This document shows, one piece after another, positions 11,566-22,965 of a DNA stretch of 64,000 nt; within the stretch, counting starts at the first letter, position 1; each line of letters opens with the position of its first letter. This DNA is from Brassica napus (taxonomy: Eukaryota > Streptophyta > Magnoliopsida > Brassicales > Brassicaceae), in the NCBI RefSeq assembly GCF_020379485.1, contig NC_063451.1, forward strand, positions 20,442,630 to 20,506,629. Reading direction: 5' to 3'. The translations under genes and the position numbers were made by a program. The notes below the pieces were generated by a model that was given only the letters and a program-made list of their open reading frames with translations, did no database searches and had not been told where the DNA came from.

Positions 11566-11894
11566 GGAGTTGATTGGCAAGTGCTTTAGAAGTGCTGTAA
11601 GATCTCTCTATAGCCTAAATTATTTATACAGCCCAAAATTTTGCCAATCATGTTTTGTAAAGACTTTTTAAAGCTATAGATTTTTCTTTCTTTTTTATTT
11701 ATGTTTAACTGTGGAAAGCCATAAATCTAGAGCACTTATTTTTTGCTTTAGAAAATTTATATTTAAGTCTTTGAATTTTTTTAAACCTGCAGCTAATATT
11801 CTACAGCAAAATTATCTACAATCACAGCAAAAAAAATCTACAGATTTATTTTTAAAGCAAAAATATAAAGCTACAGCTCTTTCCAATCATCCCC
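11566..11894. mobile_element. MITE copy 2, inserted in the Cassandra 3' LTR
   Basis: The left end is GGAGTTGATTGG; the right end, inverted, is GGGGATGATTGGAAAGAGC. The subterminal motif AGCTGTAGC/GCTACAGCT is rich. The LTR is interrupted after GAGGCTAA. The continuation of the LTR, TAAAACACG, is found inverted next to MITE copy 1, which gives an implied TAA target duplication. Confidence 0.6.
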
Positions 11895-13440
11895 AAGTTT
11901 CGTTAATACTATTAACATTCCTTTTATTGAAATTTTCAAATAATTCAAATATAAAGAAAATTAATTGCATGATTCAACTTACCCTGTATACCATTTTCCC
12001 TTCAACAACACACTTTTCATTAGAACAAACATTTTTTTTTGTGAAACTTACGAATCCCCTGCATCCCATATATATAATAACTATTAATTTCATGTATATA
12101 CCTGTTATAACATTTTTTTTTTTGGTAGGATACCTGTTATAACATATTAGTTCATTGAAAAGTTAAAGTAAATGACTTTTAAAATTAGAAAACCAAATAT
12201 TAATTTTTCTTGAATAAATATTCTACATAATATATAAAACGTTTTTTTTTGTGGCAATATACAATATGTTATTCCAAATGATTCGACTTTTCAAGTATTT
12301 GATCAATAGGAAATAATGGAACGGCATATGCTGGAGATCCATGATTTGATGTCAAAAGGTTCAATTTAATAATTTTAAGTTCAGAAACAAAAATATCAAC
12401 TTATGGAGGACCGGAAGTGAAAATAAGGTAAGTTTGACCATTGTTGCTCTTCGATCGAGCTGCACTTCGATCCGCGACGGCGAGGCTTGACTCGAATATT
12501 TTTTTGTGTATGTCGTAATTGTATATTTTGGGTGACATGCTATATTTTCGGTTTTTGTTAAAAAATGGGAGAAAACGAAAGGCGTTTTCTGGCTCTTTCT
12601 AAACTACTCCACTTCCCCTCATCGACTAATTAATTAGAGCTTTTAGCAACAAAACAAACTAATCAATGAGAGTTCTCCCTTGTTATGACATATTTTAAAT
12701 TATATGATAAAATTTTGAAATATAATCCCTAACAAATATAAATAAAAATGCATAATTCATGATATGCAAAGAAAATTGAATAGAAACCTGCAAAAAAAAT
12801 GATTGAATAAGTAATGATACATAATAAAATAGTTAAAATATTTATTATTTATTTATAAATTCCAGTGAATAGAAAACAAAATAAAATTTACATACCATTA
12901 TAAAAATATTCTGAAAACCACTTTATAGTCGAAATTCACTGTCTTTGTCTGTGTTGTGTATCAGTTAACTTAAGAAGCAAATAAAATTAACATTTTATTT
13001 ATTTAAAATTTTATTGAATAAAAAAATATTAAATTTACGTCCTGTTGACTACAAAATATTTTGAAAAATTTATCTGTAAACAACAGTCATTTTTGTTTTC
13101 TATACGGCTTGCCTAGTCTATCGGTTATTAGAATCGAGATCTCGACTTTAATCTACAAAGTGCAACATATAACTAAATATACATAAGACTGATAACAAAA
13201 TGAATTAAGTCATGTTACATACATGTTTAAGTTAGTATAAACTTAATTTGTTAAATATAATTTAAATAAACAAAATTATTATAAACTTAATTTTATATTT
13301 AATTAAATCAAATTTATAGTAAGATATTAATAAGAAAATGATAAAATTATCAATATTAATAAAATTGATAAATCAATTTTATGTTTAATTAAATCAAATT
13401 TATTGTAAGATATTAATAAGAAAATGATAAATCAAATTGA
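11895..13440. other. AT-rich spacer
   Basis: No gene is recognised. A local direct duplication (AGATATTAATAAGAAAATG at about 13,322 and 13,408) and a short GC-richer patch at 12,440-12,500 are the only structures seen. Confidence 0.45.
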
Positions 13441-14106
13441 AATGCATCTCATAAACGTTGTGACTGCATATTTATATGGATCGTTGGATAATGATATATA
13501 TATGAAACTCCCCGAGGGATTAAAAATGCCAGGGGCATTGAAAGAAAAATCCAGGGAGATTTGTTCGGTCAAGTTACAGCGATCACTTTACGGATTATAG
13601 AAATCCGGACGCATGTGGTACAATTGCTTAAGTGAATATATCTTGAAAAAGGGATATGTGAATAATGCAATATGTCTATGCGTTTCTATAAAGAAATCGT
13701 CATCTGGCTTTGTGATCATTGTTGTATATGTAGATGACCTGAGCATAATTGAAACTCAAAAAAGGAGGTTGTTGATGCTTGAAATCATATGAAAGAGGAG
13801 TTCGAAATGAAAGATCTCTGAAAGACAAAGTTTTGTCTTGGGCTCCAGATAGAGCATCTCCGAGAAAGAATAATTGTGCATCAATCAAATCATACGAAAA
13901 GGTTATTGAAACGCTTTTGTATGAATAAAGCGACTCCTTTGAGTACTCCAATGGTAAATAGATCTCTCGATGTTGAAAGAGATGTTTTAAAAGATCCTGG
14001 TAAGATCTTATATAAATAAGTACTTTGGAGATGCTAATGGTAATAAAGCATATGAGAGCTTATATATCTTGTGAGTTATTTTTGATGAAATATACTTTTA
14101 GACACT
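13441..14106 (+). pseudogene. Ty1/copia pol relic, left part (RT region)
   Basis: Translation in shifting frames gives copia reverse-transcriptase signatures. There is a VVTAYLYG...IYMKLPEG block, then SLYGL followed by a stop, then VVYVDDL around 13,710-13,740, the catalytic YVDD box. Stops and frameshifts are frequent, so it is an old relic. It is cut at 14,106 by CACTA element 1. The ACT at 14,104-14,106 is repeated after that element at 22,297-22,299, and the same relic resumes there. Confidence 0.8.
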
Positions 14107-14480
14107 CACTACAAGAAAACACATGCTTAACGACGAAATTTAACGAGGAAAAACAATCCTCGTAAATTTGCGTCGAGTTTATGAGGAATTTACGTGAAAA
14201 ACTAAAGTCATCGTTATTTCCTCGTAACGTAACGACAAAACTGTTTCGTCGTAAAGTGGATGTAACTTTACGAGTATTTTACGAGGAAAAACTATTTCCT
14301 CGTAAATACGACATAAACTTTGCGTGGTATTTACGAGGAAATAGTTTACGTGTATTTAGCGAGGAAATTTTTGAATCCACCAACTTTATAGGTGTTACAC
14401 GTTTTTTTTGCCCACCTAATTAATTTTCGTCGTAAATTCATAGGAAAATTACAACTACCAGATTCGAATTTTCCTATAAA
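14107..14480. repeat. 5' subterminal repeats of CACTA element 1
   Basis: Short CG-containing motifs built on TTTACGAGGAAA and CGTCGTAAA occur repeatedly in both orientations. In En/Spm the corresponding repeats are bound by the TnpA protein and are controlled by CG methylation. A TATA-like CCTATAAATATGG at about 14,474-14,486 lies 55-65 bp before the transposase ATG. Confidence 0.7.
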
Positions 14481-14539
14481 TATGGATGTTTGAACATCAT
14501 TTTAAACACACCAACAACAAAAAACGTGAAAGAAAAAAA

Positions 14540-17500
14540 ATGGCTGGCTCCGGGACTATTTATGAGTTGCGGAAGTGGATGTATATGCATAGAGATGGTA
14601 ACGGGAGAGTGACGAAAGAATACCTTGCGGGTCTGGAGACATTTATGCATCAAGCAGATTCAACACCGCTCGCCCAAGAAAGTGGTAAGATGTTCTGTCC
14701 TTGTCGGAAATGCAACAATTCGAAACTGGCAAACCGTGAAAATGTTTGGAAGCATTTAATAAATAGATGTTTCACGGCAAATTACTATATCTGGTTTCAA
14801 CATGGAGAAGGTTTTAATTATGATCAGAACGAAACTAGTAGTAGTAATTGCAATTTTCAGGAAAAAGAACCGGTTGATCATCATTTGCATAATGAACATA
14901 GTTACCATCAGGAGGAGATGGTAGATTATGATAGGGTTCATGATATGGTAGCTGATGCATTCGTAGCTCATGATGAAGATGAAGAACCTAATATAGATGC
15001 AAAAAAGTTTTACGAAATGTTAAACGCGGCGAATCAACCACTTTACAGTGGTTGTAGAGAAGGTCTCTCTAAATTGTCGTTAGCTGCTAGAATGATGAAT
15101 ATTAAAACTGATCACAATCTACCTGAAAGTTGCATGAACGAATGGGCGGACTTGTTTAAAGAGTATTTGCCGGAAGACAATGTGTCTGCTGATTCTTATT
15201 ATGAGATTCAGAAACTGGTTTATAGTCTTGGGTTGCCTTCGGAGAATGATAGATGTTTGCATCGACAACTGCATGATCTATTGGAGAGATGATGAGAAGC
15301 TAGAAGAATGTCGATTCTGCAAGAAGCCACGATTCAAGCCGCAAGGACGGGGACGTAATAGGGTACCGTACCAAAGGATGTGGTACCTACCAATTACAGA
15401 CATATTGAAAAGATTGTATCAATCAGAGCAGACTGCTGGAAAGATGAGATGGCATGCCGAGCATACTCAGACGGATGGTGAGATGACTCATCCATCAGAT
15501 GCAAGAGCCTGGAAACATTTCAACAAAGTACATCCAGATTTCGCTAGCAATATCCGGAATGTGTATCTCGGATTATGCACAGATGGATTTAGTCCGTTCG
15601 GAATGTCAGGGAGACAATATTCATTGTGGCCAGTCTTTCTTACTCCATACAACCTGCCACCGGAGATGTGCATGCAACGGGAGTTACTATTCTTGACCAT
15701 ATTAATACCTGGTCCGAACCATCCAAAAAGGTCCCTGGATGTTTTCCTACAACCACTGATAAAAGAGTTGAAGGATTTGTGGTCAACAGGGGTGAGGACG
15801 TATGACTGTTCAACGAAGACGAATTTTACGATGCGAGCGATGCTTTTGTGGACCATAAGTGATTTTCTTGCCTATGGGATGTTGTCTGGATGGACTACAC
15901 ATGGGAGATTAGCTTGTCCATATTGTAATGGAACGACAGATGCGTTTCAACTGAAGAATGGTAGGAAGACAAGTTGGTTTGATTGTCACCGTCGATTTCT
16001 TCCCATTGGCCATCCTTACCGAAGAAACAAGAATTTGTTTAGGCACAAAAGGGTTGTGAGAGACACTCCTCCTCCATATCTAACTGGAGAACAAATTGAA
16101 GCGCAAATCGACTACTACGGAGCTAACGAAACAGTTCGTTGGGGTGGTAATTGGCATGTCCCTCGTAATATGCCAGATTCTTACGGTGTTCATCACAACT
16201 GGCACAAGAAGAGTATATTTTGGGAGTTGCCATATTGGAAGGATCTTCTTCTGCGCCACAACCTCGATGTGATGCATATAGAGAAGAATTTCTTTGAGAA
16301 CATCATGAATACAATATTGAATGTCCCAGGGAAGACAAAAGACAACATAAAATCGAGGTTGGACTTGCCGGATATTTGCTCAAGAAGCGAGTTACATATT
16401 AAAAGCAATGGACAAGTTCCCGTTCCGATATTCAGATTATCTTCAGAAAAAAAGTCGGTGTTGTTCAACTGGGTGGCATCAGAAGTGAAGTTCCCCGATG
16501 GGTATGTTTCGAATCTCTCTAGATGTGTTGAAAAGGGTCAAAAGTTCTCCGGGATGAAGAGTCATGATTGTCATGTATTTATGCAACGACTACTGCCCTT
16601 TGCATTTGCGGAGCTACTTCCAACAAACGTACATGAAGCACTTGCAGGTACGTAGTGTATTATATCACAATAATTTACAAAATAATATATGACTAACAAT
16701 GTGTTTAATTTTTTTGAATATAAAAGGCATTGGAGCATTTTTCAGGGATCTGAGCACACGCACTCTTAAAAAAGAAGTTGTGGAACAGCTTCAGGAGAAC
16801 ATTCCCATCTTATTGTGAAACTTGGAGAAGATATTTCCTCCCGGATTTTTTTGACGTCATGGAGCATCTAGCTGTCCACCTCCCATATGAGGCATTGCTT
16901 CGTGGACCTGTACATTACGGATGGATGTATCAGTATGAGCGAGCCATGAAATATTTGAAGGGAAAAGCAAAGAACCTCGCCAAAGTTGAAGGTTCTATAA
17001 TTGCTGGAAGTTTGACGGAAGAAGTTTCTCACTTCACATCGTACTACTTTGCGTCAAAAGTACGTACACGGAGAAGAGCTCCAAGAAGATATGATGATGG
17101 TGGTGTTGCGCCAACATATGCAGTTGCTGGTGTTCCAGACATCTTTAGCCAGATTGGGCGACTCGGTGGGAAGTCTAAAGAGGTTTGGTGGTCGAGTGAA
17201 CAAGACGCTCATAGTGCACACACCTATATTCTACTCAATTGCGAAGATCCATTGATTCGTTATTTTGAAAGGTAACATATATTGACACTTCGAAACACAT
17301 ATAAGTATAATTAATTGTATAATTGCGAGAGATTCATTCCTACAAAATGTGATTTTACAGCCTATTTGTTTCTCAAGTCGAAGAAACATTTCCTGGTATA
17401 TCCACAAGTGACGTAGACAAAAGGAAAGATCAACACTTCATTAAGTGGTTGCGGAATCATGTATTAACTAAAAAAATTTTCATACATTATCTGTATTTCA

Positions 17501-18202
17501 TTAACATTCTCTTTATTTTTGCAGGTTGATTATGACGACGACGATGCAGATTATCCTAAGTGGTTACACGAAGTAATTCAATCTCCACTTGTAAAGGTCA
17601 CCACATCACAGATGTATTTCACACGAGGCTATACTTTTCATACATATGACTATGGTAGACAACGGGAGACCAGTAACTATGGAATATGTGTGAAAGGGGA
17701 AACAGATTTCTACGGGATCTTGACGGAGATTATTGAAGTCGAATTTCCAGGGATACTGAAGCTGAAATGCGTCCTCTTCAAATGTGAATGGTTCGACCCC
17801 GTCGTCAACAGAGGTGTTCGGTCTAACAAATTCGGTGTAGTTGATGTCAACGGTGGACGAAGGTACAACAAATTCGAGCCTTTCATCTTAGCTTCACAAG
17901 CAGACCAAGTTAGCTTCCTTCCATACCCTCGGATGAGAGATTCAGGTATAAATTGGTTAGCAGTAATCAAAGTTACACCTCGAGGACGAATCATCAGTGG
18001 AGAAGAACCACCATTGCAAGAAGAACAGATAAATGAAGTTGAGGAACCTGAACAAGAAATTGATGATATCCTTCTCATTGATCCGCATAATCACGAGTAC
18101 GAAGATCTTACCGATGATGCCACAGACGAAGCTGTTGAAGACGAGTTTAATGAAAATGATGATGTTTCTAGTGATGACGAGAATGTCGATATATCCGATT
18201 GA
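14540..18202 (+). pseudogene. TNP2-type CACTA transposase, disabled copy
   Basis: The protein would bind the element ends and catalyse excision and integration in the nucleus. Inferred exons are 14,540-16,647, 16,727-17,271, 17,361-17,460 and 17,525-18,202, with GT/AG borders at the same positions as in element 2. The N-terminal transposase-associated region has CPCRKC. The Transposase_21 core follows, then the DUF4218-like and DUF4216-like C-terminal parts and an acidic tail. Against element 2 I see one extra A near 15,244, TGC changed to TGA at 16,816-16,818, and one extra T in a T run at about 16,839-16,845. Each would stop or shift the product. The start is chosen at MAGSGTIYELR, matching the other copy. 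Confidence 0.88.
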
Positions 18203-18377
18203 TGTATTTGTTTTATGAATAAGATGAGGGATTTTGTTTTATGAATAAGATAATGTGGGGTTTGTTTGATGAATAAGGTAATGTGGGAGTTTGTTTTATG
18301 AATAAGCAAATGTGGGAATTGTGGTTTGGAATGGAAATAAAGATGGGGTTTGGAATATATGAAGTAGAAAATAAGGA

Positions 18378-19112
18378 ATATGGGGTTTGGGGTTTCGGGT
18401 TTGGGGTTTTGGATTCTAGGGATTTAAACATAACACTCGTTAATTCCACGTAAGCTTAAATCGTCGTAAAGTCCTCGTATTCCAACGAGTAAATAACGAC
18501 GAAGGACTCGTTAATTCCACGTAGGACTAAATTGTCGTAAATACCACGTAGGATGAATTCGTCGTAAAAATCACGTAGGATGAAATCGTCGTAAATATAA
18601 CGTAATACAACGAGGAAATAACGACGAAACCTAAAAATAAATATGGGGTTTGGAATATATGAAGTAGAAAATAAGGAATATGGGGTTTGGGGTTTGGGGT
18701 TTCGGGTTTCGAGTTTGGGGTTTGGGGTTTCCGGTTTTGGGGTTTCGGGTTTTGGATTTCGGGTTTCGGGTTTCGGGTTTTTGGTTTCGGGTTTGGGTTT
18801 TGGGTTTAGGGGTTCGGGGTTTGGGGTTTCGGGTTTTGGATTTCGGGTTTCGGGTTTCGGGTTTCGGGTTTCAGGTTTCGGGTTTGGGGTTCTAGGGATT
18901 TAACCATAACACTCGTTAAAAATAACGACGAAACTTAAAATTAAATATGGGGTTTGGAATATATGAAGTAGAAAATTAAAGATGGGGGTTTGGGTTTCGG
19001 GTTTCGGGTTTGGGGGTTGGGGTTTGGGGTTTCGGGTATGGGGTTTCGGGTTTCGGGTTTCGGTTTTGGGTTTTGGGTTTCGGGTTTCGGGTTTCGGGTT
19101 TCGGATTCTAGG
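18378..19112. repeat. GGGTTTC/GGGTTTG minisatellite inside CACTA element 1
   Basis: Three blocks (about 18,378-18,420, 18,680-18,895 and 18,985-19,110) consist almost entirely of TTTCGGG and TTTGGGG heptamers, variants of the plant telomere unit TTTAGGG. Each block is preceded by a similar leader containing GGGGTTTGGAATATATGAAG and followed by CGTCGTAAA-type motifs, so the whole module is tandemly duplicated. It lies between the two genes. The Gly/Phe-rich open frames through it come from the repeat and are not genes. Confidence 0.85.
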
Positions 19113-19119
19113 GATTTAA

Positions 19120-19720
19120 ACATAACACTCGTTAATTCCACGTAAGCACAAATCATCGTAAAGTCCTCGTAGGATGAAATCGTCATAACTACCACGTAAA
19201 ATGATTTAAACAAAACACTCGTTAATTCCACGTAAGCAGAAATCGTCGTAAAGACCACGTAAACGGATTTATACATAAACCCGTTAATTCCACGTAAGCA
19301 GAAATCGTCGTAAATACCTCGTAGTGTAAAAACTAGAAAAAAAGGGAAAATGATCAAAATACCAGAATAACATGTGGCAAGACTTCCAGCAATTATAATA
19401 CGTAAGTCTCGCCCACATGAATTCTAATATCTTATCCTTTTCCTATTTTTTTCAAATATTTATAATTTGAATAGGATTTTGCTAAGGAATGTGATTTCAG
19501 ATAGGGTGTAATTTGGGAGTTTGTGTGTGGTTTGAGAATGAGAGTTGTGGGTATATTTATAGGAAAGCAAGCCTCGTTAATTCCACGTAAGCTAAATCGT
19601 CGTTGATACCTCGTATAAAAAAACACGGGCCTTTGTGATTCCTCGCAATTTCCTCGTAAAAAAAAAACGGGCCTTTGTAACTGCTCGCTATTTCGTCGTA
19701 AACTTACGAGGAATTTGCGA
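19120..19720. repeat. Internal CG-motif repeats upstream of the second CACTA gene
   Basis: Repeated GTTAATTCCACGTAAGC and AAATCGTCGTAAA units occur at 18,430-18,620, 19,125-19,320 and 19,570-19,710. They resemble the subterminal motifs but sit directly upstream of the second gene. A TATA-like TTATATATACA follows at about 19,731-19,741, then a CT-rich leader before the ATG at 19,806. A role as TnpA-type binding sites near the promoter is inferred. Confidence 0.55.
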
Positions 19721-19805
19721 CGATATGTAATCTTATATATACACCCGAGCGCTCACTCTTTCTTTCCTCTCTACTTCCTCTCTACTTCCTCTCCATTTCG
19801 TAGCA

Positions 19806-21674
19806 ATGGTAAGCCTCTCTGATTCCTCTCCAATTTGGTTAGTTTAGGATAGATTAAGTGGTTAGTATAGGGAATTTAGATAGGTTTGCGGATTTTATGT
19901 TGTTTAGTGTTGATTATGTGGATAATGTTGGGAAATATATTGTTGATGTTAATTTTAAAAATTTCATTTTTTCCCAGGTTCGAAAAGGAAGGCTTACTGC
20001 CCATTACAGAGAGATCTTCGGTGAGCCGGGTAGTCGTTTAGACCCAGCCTCTTCTTCCGCTCCCAGTTCTTCGGGCCAGGAGACTGTCCCCGAGACTCAG
20101 TACACTCAGAGAGTCTCTGGGTCTACTTCTTCTACTGCACCATCGGCTCCTCATGTGCCTCCTCCGATGCCTCCTCCTGTGCCTCCTCCGATGGCACCTC
20201 CGATGGCCGCCGATATTCATCCTGATTTGATGGTGCCTTCGAGTGCTCCTTACACGCAGTACACTGTAGAGGACATTCTCAGTCTGCCAGGCAGAGAAGG
20301 TTTACTAGTCATCGACCCAGACCGACCGGACGGAACTTTGTGGTATGTTGCATTAATTTTTTTTTAATTAGTTTAAATTTCTTTTATAACATTAAAAAAT
20401 AATTTATATTTTAAATTTGTATTTTTCAGGTGGGGGGTTGACGGATGTCTTGCATCGGACGTAACCGACACGATCAAGGGTTACTTCTCCATGCCACATC
20501 CAAACTGGAGTAAGACGCCTCACTACGTCAGAAAGACGTGGTTCAAAATTTACGCTGTAAGTTTCTATTAATTAATTATATATACTTTAATTTTTTCATG
20601 ATTTATATATATACTTTCTAAAAAACTAATTGTTAATTTATTTTTCCAACAGCAAAAATATACTTGGGTCTTGGGGATCACTGAGAGGGTGAGGAAGAAG
20701 TTTAACGCGAAGATGAAAGTTCGCTTGTTAGACACGGTCTCCAACTGGAAGGGTGACTGGATCGTGAAGGGGTATGAGCGTGGCAAACCCGCTGAGCTCA
20801 CCACGGATGTGTGGGATGGCCTCATCCGTTATTGGCGCCTTCCTGATTCCATTAGAATCGCCCAGGCTTGCTCTAACTCCCGTAACACGGTCGATGAGCA
20901 CGGGAACGGGCCGATGCTTCACACTATGGGCCAAAAACCCCACGCCGGTGTCCGTTTGGAAATGGTAATTAAATATTTTATTAAATAATTTTTTTAATAT
21001 ATATATTAATTTATTCTAACTTTCTTAACTGTTTTTTAGGCCAAAGAGACGGGACATCTCCCGTCTCTTATGGAACTTTACGAGAGGACCCACAAGAACA
21101 AGGCGGGCGTATTTGTAGATGGCAAGTCCGAGCAAATCTACAACGACGTAGTTGCTCGGGTTGAAGACCGCCAGACTCAGCTGACCCAGCAGTCTACCGA
21201 CGGATTACCCGTCACCTTATCCACACTTGAAGTGGATAAGATTTACGAGGAGGTAAATTTTCAAAAAAATTAATTTTTTATTATTCATTTAATTTAACTT
21301 TAAATTTTTACTTACAATATTTATTTTTTGTTTTTAAGGTTGTCCCTAAAAAAAAGGGACGGACGTTGGGTATTGGTTCCGTCAACGATGTTCCGAGAGC
21401 GACATCGTCTTATGGTCAGCGACGGGATGATGAAGTCACTGAGCTGCGTAGAGAGTCCGCTCAGCTGCGTAACGAGTTGACCGCGACAAAATCTCGTATG
21501 GGTGGAGTCGAGGGCTTCTTGGACGTTATTGCGGCCACAAATCCGGAATGGGAGTCCATGTTGAGGAACATGCGACAACAACATCCCATTCAAGGCGAGT
21601 CATCCGACGTACATAACGAGGCGGATGTTACGAGGAGGAGTGATGAATTCTACCGGGCGATGAACGACCCTTAG
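19806..21674 (+). CDS. Transposase_24-type (TnpA-like) CACTA accessory protein, element 1
   Basis: Inferred exons: 19,806-19,808 (ATG only), 19,978-20,342, 20,430-20,556, 20,653-20,964, 21,040-21,252 and 21,339-21,674. All have GT/AG borders and join in frame to about 451 residues. The N-terminal third is Ser/Pro-rich with a [10 protein letters not shown] stretch. A conserved plant-transposase region follows, with WFKIYA and [12 protein letters not shown], ending in a charged probable coiled coil ([15 protein letters not shown]). This family accompanies TNP2 in plant CACTA elements and probably binds subterminal repeats. No stop or frameshift is seen. The one-codon first exon is inferred; the start in element 2 differs. 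Confidence 0.75.
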
Positions 21675-21837
21675 TTTTTTTTTTGGTTGTTGTATTATAT
21701 AAATTCAAAACTTATTTATATATAAAATATTTTCATATTGATTTATTTTTATTTTAAATTTTAATTTATTATTAAATTAAATAATTTTAATTATATTTTT
21801 AAATTCTGTAAAAATAATAAAAAACGAAGTAAATTCG

Positions 21838-22296
21838 TAGCTAATGTACGACCTCTTTACGTGGAAACCTTACGAGGAAATGACGAGAAACAGTTAACGA
21901 CTATTTTACGAGGAAACATTTGCGAGGAAATAACGAGGAAAAGTTTACGAGTATTTTACGAGGAAATCGTTTCGTGGTTGTTACGTGTATTTTGCGAGGA
22001 AACTCTTTCAAGGTATTTACGTGTAGGTTACGAGGAACTCATTTCGAGGTATTTACGAGGAATTGTAGAGACGTCCTTGCGTGGAATATTGACGTGGTCT
22101 TTACGACGAATCGCCCTACTTCGTCTTTACGACGAAATATATTCCTCGCTAAGTTACGACGAATTAGCGACGAAATATGTGTTACGACGGACGAGTAACG
22201 AGCAAACGCGCTTCCTCGCTATTTCGTCGTAAAACCTCTTTTACGACGAAATAACGAGGAAAACCGCCCTCGTTAAGGTTATGTTTTCTTGTAGTG
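21838..22296. repeat. 3' subterminal repeats of CACTA element 1
   Basis: Dense TTTACGAGGAAA, TTACGACGAAAT and ACGTGTATTT motifs fill the last 450 bases in both orientations and end in the terminal inverted repeat. The open frames through this array are artefacts of stop-poor repeats. Confidence 0.75.
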
Positions 22297-22965
22297 ACTA
22301 ATGTCTTTGCAAGATACAACTCATTTCCTATTCATGGAAATTAGAACGCGTCGAGAATATATCTGTTCCCTCCAAGGTACACTTGATTTAGAGATGATGT
22401 ATTGTAGAAAACCCGAGTTTGGTATGGTTGGTTTTGCAGATGCATGATACTTATCAGATCCTCATAAGGCCCGATCGCAAACCGGCTATGTTTTTACAAT
22501 TGGTGGAACCGTGGTCTCTTGGCGATCCCAGAAATAAACTCTGGTTGGAACTTCATCGACTCATGCAGAAACTATCGCGCTTCACGAAGCATGTCGAGAA
22601 TGTGTGTGGCCTCGCTCAATGAGGTACCACATACAAGAATCAAGCCGAATAGTCAATGAGAAAGAGCCGACGAAATTATTTGAAGACAATTCGGCTTGTG
22701 TTGTTCAACTTAAAGAAGGTTATATCAAAAGCGACAGAACAAAGCACATCCCTCCTAGATTTTTCTCATACATAAGGGAGCTCGAGAAAAATAAAGAAGT
22801 AGACATCGAGTATGTACAGTCATGCGACAATCCAGCTGACTTGTTCACAAAAGCTCTTCGGACTAAATTCCAAAAACACGTCTACGATATCAGAATGCGG
22901 CATTTGCGTGACCTGTGACGAGAAAGCTATGTCTACTATTATCAGGGAGAGATTACGGCAATGTA
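22297..22965 (+). pseudogene. Ty1/copia pol relic, right part (RNase H end)
   Basis: This is the downstream continuation of the relic at 13,441-14,106. A VDIEYVQSCDNPADLFTKAL block near 22,800 is the C-terminal copia RNase H/tail region, ending MRHLRDL and a stop at about 22,918. A purine tract and a TGTACT sequence near 22,958 may mark the start of the 3' LTR. Frames are broken upstream. It is plainly one old element split by CACTA element 1. Confidence 0.75.

Larger units (their letters stand above)
14107..22296 (+). mobile_element. CACTA (En/Spm) transposon, element 1
   Basis: It starts CACTACAAGAAAACA and ends with the inverse of the same motif (TGTTTTCTTGTAGTG). ACT is duplicated on both flanks. 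The element is 8,190 bp. Order inside: a subterminal array of TTTACGAGGAAA-like motifs, a TNP2-type transposase gene with three disabling mutations, a GGGTTTC-rich array, a second gene of Transposase_24 type, and a second subterminal array. The termini look functional, so it could still be mobilised by proteins from another copy such as element 2. Confidence 0.92.

Noticed and set aside
11711..12142. 143-residue plus-strand frame with hydrophobic stretches
   Set aside because: AT-rich DNA gives Phe/Leu/Ile/Asn-rich text; part of it is MITE sequence and no motif is seen.
14181..14423. Open frame upstream of the element 1 transposase
   Set aside because: It is made of subterminal repeat units; similar frames arise at the other CACTA ends.
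18643..18903. Gly/Phe/Val-rich open frames on the plus strand
   Set aside because: They are read through the GGGTTTC heptamer array in two frames with the same composition; stop codons are simply absent from the repeat.
18378..19112. Interstitial telomere
   Set aside because: Units are TTTCGGG and TTTGGGG rather than TTTAGGG and the array is confined to one CACTA element, so it is not evidence of chromosome fusion.
18430..22260. Short regularly repeated words resembling a CRISPR array
   Set aside because: The repeats are degenerate, occur in both orientations, have no constant spacer length and lie at CACTA subterminal positions.
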